Shown: positions 23,871 through 36,700 of the stretch, piece by piece
Numbering within the stretch: the first letter of the stretch is position 1
How the letters are laid out: each line of letters opens with the position of its first letter
Source: Mansonella perstans
Lineage: Eukaryota; Nematoda; Chromadorea; Rhabditida; Onchocercidae
Direction of reading: 5' to 3'
Assembly (NCBI GenBank): GCA_037074765.1
Contig: JBAMDO010000567.1
Coordinates: 310,001-374,000 of the forward strand
DNA: 64,000 nt
Program-made: the position numbers and the translations under genes
Notes under the pieces: generated by a model
Database searches by the model: none
Seen by the model: only the letters and a program-made list of their open reading frames with translations
What the model was told of the DNA's origin: nothing

Positions 23871-26130
23871 CAATTGAAATCTACTAGCAGTATTTTTAAC
23901 GATACTGGGGGATTAAGTGCCCTACGGAGCAAAATCTCTTTTCGATAACTTTTGGTATTTAATCTAAATATTTGACATGAATTATGCAATACCGAAATAT
24001 AAAAAATAAAAATTTTAAACCTTTAAATCTTTTAGACCACAACTAAATATTTTTTTTTTTTTAATTAAAAAATCCCTTATTCTAACAAGTATCCCAAAAA
24101 TCAATCCTTCAAGCATTTTAAAGACGTATCTTCCGAAACAATAGGCATAACACACTGGCTAGCATCAGAAATTTCAGAACACTGTCCATAATACAAACCA
24201 GAACAGGAAAAATTACAAGAAACCTTAGTTAAAAGACCATAAGCATTTATCTTAAAGCATTTATCTTAATAAAGCACCTAGGAATAACAAAAGAATGATT
24301 AACATGAGGTTATCAGTTCCTGTGCATTTTTCTTTGGGTTCATTTTCATGGATTATTGCACCTGTTTTTTTAGGAAGTGAAGAAAAAAGAACAAAATACA
24401 AGGATATAAACGAAAAATGAATAGAAATATTTAATTAATGTAATTTCGTATTTTTAGCACTTTTTCAAAATGAATTAATTACACATTTTGCATACATTCC
24501 GAATAATTTGCTGCACATTTGCTTATCATTTTTTATCACTTAATAGCGAGAACGATGTAATTAAATTGTGTTTCTGAAATTGTTTTCAATAAACTGAAGC
24601 ACTAGGAAGAATGAATAAAGAAAATTACTGCGCTAACCTTTTTAATATTGATTTGAGTTTGGAACTCTGCCCATTACTCTTCAGAATCTTGTCCAAAACA
24701 TCTGGAGGATATGTAAATGAACTAATATGATTTAGTTATAATTTTTTTTTATCTCCAAACTTTCTTGTCTTATTTCCTGTCTTTCGCGAGGCCTAATTGA
24801 GTGATTATTTTCTCAGATGAGGATCTTTAAGCTGATATACAATACTGTAGTACATTTAATTTTTGATTGTAAGTATTCACGAAATCCTATTTAATATTCA
24901 CCGAGAGTGGGAAATGAGGATGGGAAAGGATTTCAATAATCCAAGAACTGCGTTTCAGCCTTAGTCAAATTACATGAAATATCATGAGAAAATGAAAAAA
25001 TATTTTGGAATTACAATTACAGTTAAATTGTTGCTCAAACAAAAATTTTCGTTCCACTATCTGATGAAGTAATTTTCTTTTAAACTATTTGTTTGGGCTT
25101 TTCAAAATCTGAATAATTTGTTTAACTGAAATTATTCTATTAAGGAAAATGATTAGAAAAACTCGTTTTTAACATATATTATTCTAATTTGGTGATCGAA
25201 TCGATGAAGTTAAGATGTTGCCATGCATGAGCAACATTAACCTTCTGCTGGTATTGCAGGAAAAACGATTCATGATGTATTCCAATAGTTAACCATTTCA
25301 TGCATTCATTTCACTTAATCCTACTATTCAATTTATTGATATCATTAAGAATCAGAAGAACTATGGTTACTACTCCGAATATAGCACTTGAATTTAATTG
25401 AATTTCTCTACTTGTTGAAAACTCTTGCAAAATGAAAATGAACGCAGTACCGATGAAATCATACTACGTTATATAAAATAAGTAAATTGAAAGATCCATT
25501 AGAAAACCTTTTTTCCTCTAAGTTAGAAACTTTTCCTCTAACTTTCAAATATTCTATTGATTCTATTTGAAAGATCTTATAATTTTAAAGAAATTTATGC
25601 TTAAGAAAAGAAACCATTGAAATAAGTCCTAAAGGGCCGAAAAAACTGTCGCAGTGGTTTGTAAAATTCAAAAGCAGAAGCGACTGGAAATGTATCATTG
25701 CAATAGATTGAGCATATATCTTTCACACTTATCATAGTAAAAATTTTTAGCCTATCAAAATCGTGCAGCGTCCATAAAATGCAATTTTGAAATTTTAGCA
25801 TTTTGTAAATAAGGAATGGATGAGAAGATTTGAGATAGATTCCTGAATAATTATCAATAGCTGATAGTTAATGAAGTTCTATAACAAACTGATCGGAAGC
25901 TTGACAGAATAAAAGCAATCGATAGCAAAACTTCTACACTTGATTCAACAGTACGGGTCAAGTACGATAGTATCCAATGACCATCGCTCTGATGACATAG
26001 CCATTAATAGAATGCTCCTTGAATCTCTATTTCACTTTTGCGGTAAATCAAACATTAGTAGGAAAGAATCTACTTTGCTTATTGTTATCATTAGTTGACC
26101 CACATTGACACCTATACTCACTCCTATGTT
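23871..26130. other. no gene seen
   Basis: AT-rich DNA with only short open frames. A 14-base T run near 24050 is the longest homopolymer in the first 26 kb. Confidence 0.55.
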
Positions 26131-26135
26131 CACCT

Positions 26136-26163
26136 ACACACACACACACACACATACACACAC
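26136..26163. repeat. (CA)n microsatellite
   Basis: CA run with one TA interruption; first of the TG/CA arrays that become frequent to the right. Confidence 0.95.
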
Positions 26164-26338
26164 CCCTAAAAATGTATATATACCGCATCCATTCCCACGT
26201 TATGTTTTGTTTTGATGTTCTCAATAATCCTCCGCTCAATCATTCATAATTAGTGTGTCTGTACCCTGCACAATTTATACACTCTTTGCCTGAACCAGTT
26301 TACACAATTTGAAGCCATTTAAATCTGATTTAATACTG

Positions 26339-26368
26339 ATCATCATCATCATCATCATCATCATCATA
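26339..26368. repeat. (ATC)n microsatellite
   Basis: Ten perfect ATC/TCA units. Confidence 0.95.
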
Positions 26369-27974
26369 TAGCAATGTGTGCATTATTTCAATAGTCAAAA
26401 ATTTTTGCAATTTTAAATTTACTCTTTTCAATTGTTAGATTAAATAAAAAATTAAACTCACTCTCGCATTTGATAACAAATTATCAATGCAATGTTTGAC
26501 TGTTTTTTTCTTATTTCAATAAATCTGATAAATCAATCATAAAATAGTTTTTTATGCTCTTTTAAAATTTCATTCAAAGTCCGCTTAGCTGCAACACTTC
26601 TAAAATGTATCACCTCAGCTGTGACCTATTGTGAAATTTTATCTAGGCTACTCGATTGCAATTCTTTTGAAATCATTAAGTTAAAATCATTTGATGTAAA
26701 TTTTAAATTTTTTGAATCATATAAGAAATTGCAAAGCATATAGAAAGCACCTAGTTTAACATTAATAAAAATTCACTGATAAAAATGATCGGAGCGATAA
26801 CGCTGTCATACAGCACTATTCTCTTAAGGACGATTAGACTGCAGAAAACGAGATCAAAGAGAATTGATGGAGAATCAAGAAATGATATGACAGTTAACAA
26901 TTAATTAAAAATTTTTTATTGATTTTGAATGATTAATTATGGAGATGCAGATGGTAAAAACAGCTAAATTTATAAAAAATCTTATTTGGTAGTTTTTATG
27001 TATTATTTTTGTAACACTATCGAGTGGAACAATAAGACTAGTTTCTTTATAGTTTATATTGAATTTTCATCACATTTCATACATGCCAAAAAAAGTGCGG
27101 AATTTTCCAGCTTTAACTTCACTTAACTTTTACCCTAATATTAATTCTGTGCTTCATCTTTTTGATCTATTCACTTCCATCATTTCTTTTAATTTATTAA
27201 TTTCTATTTAAAATCTATTCGTTTTTATTCATTATAATGCATTCGTTTTGCTCGTTGAAACTTAAAATTATCTATTTTCTTTTCGTGTAATTATATCTAT
27301 CGATCGATTCAAATATTTTTATTGTGTCAATAATTCTGAGATGTTATGAAGAGATGATGATCTTTGGATGACAATAAAATCTTCATGCAAATGTAAAGTT
27401 GTTTTGGTAAACAAATATTAGGAAGTTTACAAAGAAAGCTAATTCAAGTTAAGTAACTTCAAAATAACGGTGCATTTTGCTGGCTGGCTAATGTCCAGTT
27501 CGCTTAATGAGACCTTTTGAATTCTTTTCAGTTATCAATAATATTTGCATTATTATTTGTAGCACTCTTCTATCGTAACCATTTTATGTTTATTAAATGA
27601 TTTGCATATATATTCATGTCTAAATGCTAGAATAATTAACTGACGAAAGACAAATTATATTATGTTAAAAGAATATTTCTTTCACTTTTTATATATTTTT
27701 TTATGATATTTTTTTTACATTAATCATTAATCATTGCTGGTTAATCAAGCTTTAAACTAGCAGCAAAAATACTGCTAAATCATTTTATTTCGAATTTTCT
27801 GCTTCAAATTAAGATGTGTAGGTGTTTTGATGAAATTTAATTATTATAGTTGCAGGGAGTGTATGCGATCTTAACATTTTTCATTCCCATGAATAATTAA
27901 ATGTCATTTGAACAGATTATATAGAAGGAATAAATAATGAATGTGTATTCTATGACTTGTCATTGCACATTATG

Positions 27975-28028
27975 GATTAAACAACTTTTCATTGCGACAT
28001 TGATTAAACAACTTTTCATTGCAACATT
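27975..28028. repeat. 27-bp tandem duplication
   Basis: GATTAAACAACTTTTCATTG followed by CGACATT or CAACATT occurs twice, head to tail, with one mismatch. Confidence 0.9.
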
Positions 28029-28197
28029 GCTCTCAAAGTACCCAACTAGTGATGATAATAATGATTAGAGATCAATTCAGATAAATCTATAGCAATATGA
28101 TTACAATGTAACATTAGAGATATTTATAAGTAATTGCTTTTTTCCTTTCCCTTTTTTACTTTAATTTATTATAAATTTACATTTAAGAAAATGCTTT

Positions 28198-28219
28198 AAA
28201 AAAAAAAAAAAAAAAAAAA
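28198..28219. repeat. poly(A) tract, 22 bases
   Basis: Pure A run; first of the long homopolymers in the window. Confidence 0.95.
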
Positions 28220-31200
28220 GAAACAAAATCGGATATGAAATATCAAACTGTCAAAGTTAATAATGAATGAGACGAAATTGAGCGCTAGGGAAAAGTTAAT
28301 TAATCAACGAATCTTTTCAAAAAATTAGAAAAAGAAGCAGAGATGCAGGAAAATATAAAAGAAGGATGAGGGAAAATAAAATGGGAAAAGTGAATTTTAT
28401 AATGTGAAAGAAAGACTTCGCAAAACTTCTCGAGCATATTTTGTGTTAAGAAGAGATAAGAGACTATAAGAGTTATCCAATTTGAAAGAAATAAGAGGCA
28501 AAAGGCTATACAATAATGTAATTCAACTATTTGTTCATTTATACTTTGTACCGGGACAAATCGTTATTTACGGAAGCGTCATTTGCTCTATCCGTTCTGG
28601 CATAGTGTTACTGCTTGATTTACAAATCATTCAATTTATTTAGTTGAGAGAAGCAATTGACACTGATGGCATTAAATTCATCAATTAATATCAATTATGG
28701 GAAATAATTCTTCATTTCTTAGTAATTCACCAATCCCTAAACTTTTAATTGTACATTTAGAGTTTCATTTGAAGAAAAGAGAAGAAATTTCCATTAAATT
28801 TGATCAATGATTCATACAAGTTATGAATCATGTATTTATGCTTGGAAAATGCAAAATAGTATACCGTAAAGGGGATTTATCTATTGCATCCTCCAAATAT
28901 GCAGAATCTCTTCCTCAATTAATCTGTGTTTGAAGAAATACACACTTTTGGAGGAGCATCAACTCCCCACTTCTGATGATGTTTCCAAAACATTCTAAAA
29001 CATGTTTCGTTATGCATTTGTTATTTTAAAGTTTATTAAACATTTTAACATGACTTTCACCTGTCGAGATATGAATGATGATAAACAAATTTCCCCGTAG
29101 AACTATCACGAATTGTCAGCAAATTTTAAAGTGATGCAACTGCTACTGCCATCGTTGCTGTTGATAATAGTGGTAGAAAAAAGACAGTATAAATTTCATA
29201 TGTGTTACTGAAAATAGCAGTGGTTTCTACGGGGAAAGAATGTGCGGGGGGAATACGCAACAATAGATGCCATTCAATCATACTATTTATTGTCATTTCC
29301 ATCCATCCGTCTCCTCTTTCCGCCTATTTCTTTTTCACACATTTTACTAAGCTCTCTCAAAAGCTTTATTGAGATTCAGCAGCACTTACGTATGTCACTT
29401 CATGTCTTCATTAGGGGCGATACTTTAATTTCTCCGCCATCATTTCTTATATCACCTACTCATCTGCTTATGAATTTCAATTTCAATCAACAATTTTTCA
29501 ATTAAAATAAGTAGTATCAGCATTTGAGGAATAAATTGCTGAATGAGTAATTTACAGTTCATTTTTTTAGTTTCTGACTTCGGTTCATAAATCAAATAGG
29601 GACGGATCTTTTGTTTATGGGAAGAGATAATTTTATGTTACATCTTTTGCTATGCATTTCTCTGTCCTTGTTAAATACAAACTTCATGTCATTTTGTAGA
29701 AATTTAAGCAAAAGTAGAGAAAATCATCCACCTTTTCTTCTTTTTCTCACATTAAAATCCTTATTTCAGGCAACGAAATTATCATCATTATCAAATTTAT
29801 CACAGTTGTCAGTTTGAAATTATAAGCGTTCTTGTTGTATGTATTTACAGCTCATGAATGAAAAGATTTTGAGAGAATAAAGAAATTTTTCTGACAGTTT
29901 ATTCCTTTAACGTTTATCTCTGGCCATTTCTTCAAGGACAGTTTGTCGTTCTAATAATTAGAAGAGGACAAGGCGTATGGCGGAAAAGTGGAGCAGTTCC
30001 GGCTCAATTCAATTTGTCAGACACTTTGGATGGATCTTTCAGTAATTCGCCAATGAAGCAGAGAAGCTAAATACACATAACATGCTAGCATACTAACATG
30101 CTAGGCTATTCATTTCTCATTTTGAAGCTACGAATTTTTCAGATATAGTCCTTTTTGAATTGAAATATAAGTTATAGCTAAATGGTTGGATTACTAAATA
30201 AATGAGTAGTTACGTGGGAGACACATTACGTGGAAATGCTAATATCTAATTTCATTAGGTTGGAAAGGGTTTCAATTAAGGCTTGATGAACTCTGCCGAA
30301 CTCTCTGCACGGTTATCAACATGCTGCATGACATAAAACATCGAAAGATAGCAAACATTACCTCGGTCTTCTTATCATTCTTCATAGTTGTGTGCAAGAT
30401 AAGAAAAAGAAATATGTCGTTAACATACGACAGATATATCTAATTGAAAACTTCTCAAACCTATGATTTCCTAAGTTGTTGCTGTAACAACCAAAAAATT
30501 AACAATTTTAACCAGCCATTAAGGTAGATAGAAATACTTTGAAACCAAAAAGTACATCCTTGTCAAAATTTTACCGGGGAAAGTATGGAACAGTTATGAA
30601 AAAGAACAGTAAATAGCTTCATCCGACTTTTGTCCGCCTGTTCACTTGTTTTATAGCACATCTTGACGTGGTTTCCGGAAATCCATAGATTCTTTTTTTC
30701 ATATTTACGTATTCACTTATTGCAGCTGTAGGCGGTTTGAATCATTTTCTCGAGATGTTTAGAACTTCCAGCGGCATCTGATTCATTTTAGATAATCACT
30801 GCCGAAGATACTGTTAAATTTTTCTTCTTTTTTCTTTTCCTCTCTCTCTCTTTCTCTCTCTCTATCGCTCGCTTCTCTCCGTTTACCTTCCATGGAATAA
30901 TTTTAACTTTTCCTTTTAATATTCATCACAATTACCTTTTTATTTCAACTTAATTTCATAAGAATGTAATTTTGATTAAAATCATTGGTTACTTTCATAT
31001 TACTTCTTTGATTTATTCACTTTTAACTGTCTTTTAATACATTATTTTCGTGAGTTTTTCTCAATAATTTCAGCTTATAAAGAAAATATTTAGAGAAAAA
31101 AGGGAAAACGAGAAAAACAAGTTGAATTATGAATAAGGTGATGTGTCATCGTCGAGCTCGGTTGTAATCGTTGCAGTGACATTCCCTTGTATAATTATCG

Positions 31201-32981
31201 GTTCTTTCGTACTTTTTTCTCTTGTGAGAATTATTGTGTTGTAATATTAAATTTTATTTTGAATCAATTACCACAGATTTAAACATAAAATTTTTCCTGT
31301 CAACTTTACGACTTTACTTTCCATATTTTCAATCTTCATTATTCAAGTACTTTTTTATTATCTTTAATGTCTTCTTTATGCTTAAATTATTGTGACAATG
31401 TTATTTGTTTAAATATGAGAAACTATCTAAAATGGATTCATTCATGCATTAAAAAAACATCCTCTTATCGTTATCATTATCATGAATGATAATGGGCATT
31501 GAATTGAGGAAGAGGATTAAATGAAGCCTGTTCTTTGGCTGAGAACTCTCAAATCTTTAATTATGTTAATTCTATTTCATTTATTTCGCTATGTCAGAAG
31601 TGTAATTGTGTTTAATGATAGATGAGTCGTATTGTGTGTCCACTTCCCTTCGTTCATTCATTTCATTGCCAAAGTAATTAATACAATGAAGAGTTTGCGA
31701 CATTCAACAAATCGGCATATTTATAGATTAGCTGTCATAAATTGACCGATAAGAAAGTTACAAAGACTTGTTTTGTTTCAAGAATTTCAATCTACCAATG
31801 TGACTGATCGATCTTCAAATTGATTATCTCTTGTTCTACGTTTAGTTGCTATAGTGTCTAATATATGCAAATGAAAGATGGGAAAAAAAAGAAGAGGAAG
31901 AAAGAGAAAAAAGACTTTGTATAGCATTTTCAAGAAAATTGCCATTGAGTTGAAATTAAATTTCAACTGTGATTCCGAAAATTATAATCTGGATAGATTA
32001 ATCAAGATAACATAACCTCAATGTTTTCTTCGTTAATTTACTCTATAAACTTCTGCTGCTTTCGAATTTATAATTTTTTTTTTACATCTTTAACAATTAG
32101 AAATATTAGCGCAAAAAGGAATTCATTTTAGCTTATCAATAAAGACTTCCATAATTTCTTCTGATTTGCCTATTATCTCCTTCTGGATTCATATTCTTTT
32201 TTAAGCATTCTTTTTTTCAGATCATTAATGTTACAGTTGATTTAATCCCATATTGTCATATTTTACTCGTTGAATTAAACATCTGTCTTTAGTAAATTTC
32301 GTTATAATGAAAAAAGAAAAAAATCAATTCGGCTATGATATAATTAAAATGACATATTTTAAAATATGTATTGCCTTTGAAATGAATTTTGATCTTTCCT
32401 TTAAAAGTTCATTTAAATCTGTTGAGCTGTCTTTCTGTTTATCTTAGCCCTTATTGGCAATTAGTATCTGTGTAAACAATATTTCAAAATGTTGCATCAT
32501 TGCATATTCTTCTACTCAGTCTTGTTTCGATCTCATTAAATTGATTGATTCAAAAATTTCAGGTTATTCAATAATATTATTGAAATTATTGGAAAAATTT
32601 TTCACTTTTAACGAAGAAATGAATTTATTTATGCAATAAAAGAAGCATAATTTCAAATGTTTCTTTCTTATTCCTTTAGGAACTAGACTGAAGTGTATTA
32701 CTAATATTTCCTGCAATTAATCTATCCAAATAATCATTTGATTGAAATGAATAAGCTGGAAATATGTTGAGATTAATTTGTAAATGTGTCACACATAACT
32801 AAGAAAGTATTGGCAAAAGGGGACAGACTTAATATGTATCGGCCTCATAACCACTGTTCAACTTATATTAGAGCGACAATGTGCTGTGTAATTTTGAGCA
32901 GAAATATAATATCAATGAATTCTCTGTCAGCTAGGAATTCGTTTTCTTTTTTAAAAATAAACAAATTTTATTGCAGTAAAT

Positions 32982-33166
32982 ACACACACACACACACACA
33001 CATACACACACACATGCAGACACACGCACACAAACACACACACAACATACACATACAAGAATATTTATGTATATATGAACAGGTATATTTTTTGTATGTG
33101 TACACAGCTGTGTGTATATTTGTGTGTGTGTGTGTGTGTGTATGTGTGTGTATGTATATATATATC
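32982..33166. repeat. facing (CA)n and (TG)n arrays
   Basis: An imperfect CA array (32982-33056) is followed about 50 bases later by a TG array ending in TATATATA (33109-33166). The arrays are inverted relative to each other, so a transcript could fold into a long CA/UG hairpin. A 127-codon open frame across both is an artefact of the repeats. Confidence 0.9.
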
Positions 33167-33705
33167 TAGTTCAATCAATAGAAATTACAAATTTTAAAAT
33201 GAGTTAAATGGAGATGTTTCAATAAGACATTGTATTTTTTTTTTTTTAACATGTCGTCGGTTGGAGGAATAATGAATGAATTGAACTGAATTGCATTTAT
33301 ATTTTGATTGAGATGAGAGAAATGTGTGAAAGAAAATGACATTAGTGCTAATCTGTCTGCTTCTATTATTTGCTTAAAATTACGACAAGTAAATAGGAAA
33401 AGTTTTTTTTTCATGAGCTTAATTTGAAAATTTTTTTTTTCTTAAATTGCAACTTTATTTAATTTGAGATTTTTGTTATTGTTGATAATAGTCTGTTCAT
33501 TTTTCTTTTATACAAATGAGGATAGAAGAATGAAATAGATAGATAATAAGGCTTTTTAAAAATTATCACAAATGAAAGCGCTTTTGAAGACCTAAAATCA
33601 AAGCAAAACAGGATGATATGCTCATATTGTGTGACCTGTTTACAGGAAATGATCATGATAATAGTGATTGTCATTATCGTTATCGTTGTTAAATTGGTTA
33701 TCGTA

Positions 33706-33732
33706 ATCATCATCATCATCATCATCATCATC
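33706..33732. repeat. (ATC)n microsatellite
   Basis: Nine ATC units, preceded by a run of degenerate ATY triplets. Frames open on both strands here (Ile/Val-rich plus, Met/Ile/Thr-rich minus) are produced by the repeat. Confidence 0.9.
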
Positions 33733-36700
33733 TTTATGATCCATATTTTTCTTGGAGCAAAGTGGGGAAAAATGAGAGGAACAGAGGCCACTCTTCTACT
33801 TGAATTAATATTTGTCGTCCTTTTCGGCTTGCCTAGGATTGATTTTATTTTATCGCATTCTTTTCTCATTTCTTCTCCTCTTCTACCTCTTCTCTCTCCC
33901 TTCTCTCTCTCTCTCTTTTTACCATTTCAACAATTCTCTCCGTTTGAATAATTGTTGTAATTGTTGCCTAGGGGATAATTGAGTAGGATATGGAACCTCA
34001 ACTTCTCAAATATCCGTAACACACTAACTGACTTCACTCTTATCGCCTGCTTTGCAATGAGAGTTTATACATGAGAGTCATGTTATATAGTTCAAACTTT
34101 ATTTGACCTTTGATGCATTTATGCAAATTTGGATCTATGTGGTTGGTCCTAAATTAAGGCCTTTAGAGTTCATAAATTTTTCAAGCATAAAATAATTATT
34201 CAAATTACGACATCAACATAGCACCACAATGAGAAATGTGCAATTTTAGACAACAAAATGTCACACACATCAAGAGTAGTGAGAGATTCCTATCAGTTTA
34301 GGAGATATAAATGCTCAGTACAGTAACAAAAATCCTTAAATTAAAATAAAAAGGATTGAGGTTAAAGGTTAAAGCTTTTTTATTAAAGTTTACAAATCAT
34401 ATGAGGAAATGAAAATTCTCAAGAATTCATTATTCAATGTTCAATTTCGATATATTTTTGTGTCAAATAAATCGTTTCTTGCTTTTCTGCTGTATGACAT
34501 ACGTCATCAGCTGAAAAAAAAAAAAAAAAATTTTCAAGTCTTATTTTAAGTATTATTTTTCCCTTTACATTGCAGCTTTTCTTCTAGCATCCATCCTTTT
34601 AAGATCTTTTTTAAATTTTTTTTTTTTTTTTAAAAATATGAAAGTTTATTGATTGTTCTTATTACGGCTACAAAAAGAATGTTCGATTCCGAAACTATTT
34701 TTCAGATTCATTTTTTTATTAATAGGATTTGTTAGGATTTTTTTAAATTGTACAGAAGATGGTTGTTTAGCTATTTATTTCAGTTGTCTAGTTCCTATTT
34801 TATTGCTTTCGACAATATGATTTATGTTTTTTAGCTAATTGCTTTTCATACTTCTGTCTTTTTTCTTTTCATAATCTAAGACATGCTTTAAAAATTTGTC
34901 AAATATCATAAGAACCATAGGATTGTAGTTTTCATTTCAAATAATGCAATAAATTCAATCACATTTTCAAGAAATCTGTCCTGAACGCCTGGTCAGCTTA
35001 CAAAATGATCTTTGATGATGCCGAAAAAGAGGCTGTTCCTGTTAATCAGTAAGAATTAAAGAATTAAATCATTAGCCAGTTTGATGATGGATCGATTAAA
35101 TAAACTAAATAAACGATTGACATACCAAGAATGACGATCGCACAGCACTCAATAATAAGGCATTTTTCATTACCAAAAACACTATACTTATAATGTTCTA
35201 AAAGAAAGTTTTCAATTCAATTATCGTAGTAATGCATGCAGTAACAATATTTGTTCACAATGTAACAAAAACTCGTTATGACTGTCATTCACAATTTACG
35301 ATTTATTATGTTTGATTAAGAACTCCGACTTTCTTTTTTTTCGACTGCTCATTGTAATGAATTTGCAAGTTTTCTCAGTTTTCTCATTGCAGCAAGTATC
35401 AGAATCTTGCATTTCGGAAGGCAGTCTTATATGTGCTGCTTTACTGTTCAAGTTCCGAACCTCGATGATGAGATAATGTTATTGTCCCAGTAGTTCTTAT
35501 AGTCAAAAGATTTAATAGTCCTTGCGCACTTTTTATACAATTATGAAGTTTTCAACTATTATTTTTGTTTGCATTTGGCAAAATATTTTATCACTTCAGT
35601 ATCGGTGCAATTCAACAAGAAATCATATTCTTCAACATGAAAAGTTTATACAATGGTATCAGCTTAGTCATTAAAATAGATGAATGTTGGTTGACCTTTT
35701 ACAATACTTTAATTATTATCCAATCAATCTGCTTATACTACCATAATCCTTTGTATGGGCAGAAAATTTAGTTTTATGACCTCTGCCGCCGTTACGGTTG
35801 ATGCTGACGAATAAAGAAAGCAATTATAAGAACTTTATTTTTAAATCACATCTCTATGGAGATAGCCAATTTTCATACTGATAAATTGAATTATTTTAAT
35901 TAATTTATTTCTATATTTTAAAATATTACGATGAATATTGTAGCATAGCAATCTATAAGTAACAAGAAATTATAGCATAGAGCCGAAAAGATATTAAAAT
36001 GCAAAATAAGGCTTAGAGTATTTCAAACAGTACTTGTTATCTTACAAAAAATAGCTATTTCATATCGTTAATTTAAATCTTTTTGTCTCATTAAATCTTT
36101 TATTGCTAAAAATCATTTCATTTTCTCTTAAAAATATTTTCCAATTTAAAGATTAAAATTCTTTTTTGAAACTATAATGAAAAAAAATTTTTAAACTCAC
36201 AGTTTTTTTTTTTCACTTCATTTATTTTCAAATTATCATCATAAAAGAATGAAGTGTCATTAATCAAATAGCCATCTTAGCATTGTATTGCTACCGTCCT
36301 ATCCTTAGACATCCCGCTGTGAAAACTCTTAGATGTAGATTATAATGTATCGGCAAATTCGTTCTCTTCACTCTTCGCGATAACAGAATTTAATAAATAA
36401 CTAACTGACTGACTAATTCACTGATTCTCTTACATTTTTCTCTTTTCCCTATTCTTCCTCTTTACTGCTCGCATTAATTAATTAGAATGAAATATAGTTA
36501 ATAGTTGTAAAATTCAATTTTGCAAATTTTTCTTTCAAAAAAAAAATAGGATACAAAAATTAATTTTAATCAATTGATGAAATATAATGAAATTCTAAAA
36601 TTGTTTAATTCTTGTTTTTTTTTTTTTGTTATTTTTTATCGATGAATAAAAAGAAATGTATTGATTTTTTGCAAAAAAGCCAAATAATCATTGTTTAGCA

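Larger units (their letters stand above)
26369..32981. other. gene-poor AT-rich stretch
   Basis: No convincing coding region on either strand. The stretch contains a 27-bp tandem duplication, a 22-base A run and a (TC)n tract (about 30839-30864). Occasional frames of 60 to 87 codons (for example plus 29242-29505) are rich in Phe/Leu/Ser, as expected from T-rich noncoding DNA. Confidence 0.5.

Noticed and set aside
32786..33169. 127-codon plus-strand frame
   Set aside because: Mostly His-Thr and Cys-Val from CA and TG arrays; flanks show no family features.
34681..34690. GTTCGATTCC, a tRNA T-loop-like word
   Set aside because: Flanks do not form the T stem, and no acceptor, D or anticodon arms could be built around it.
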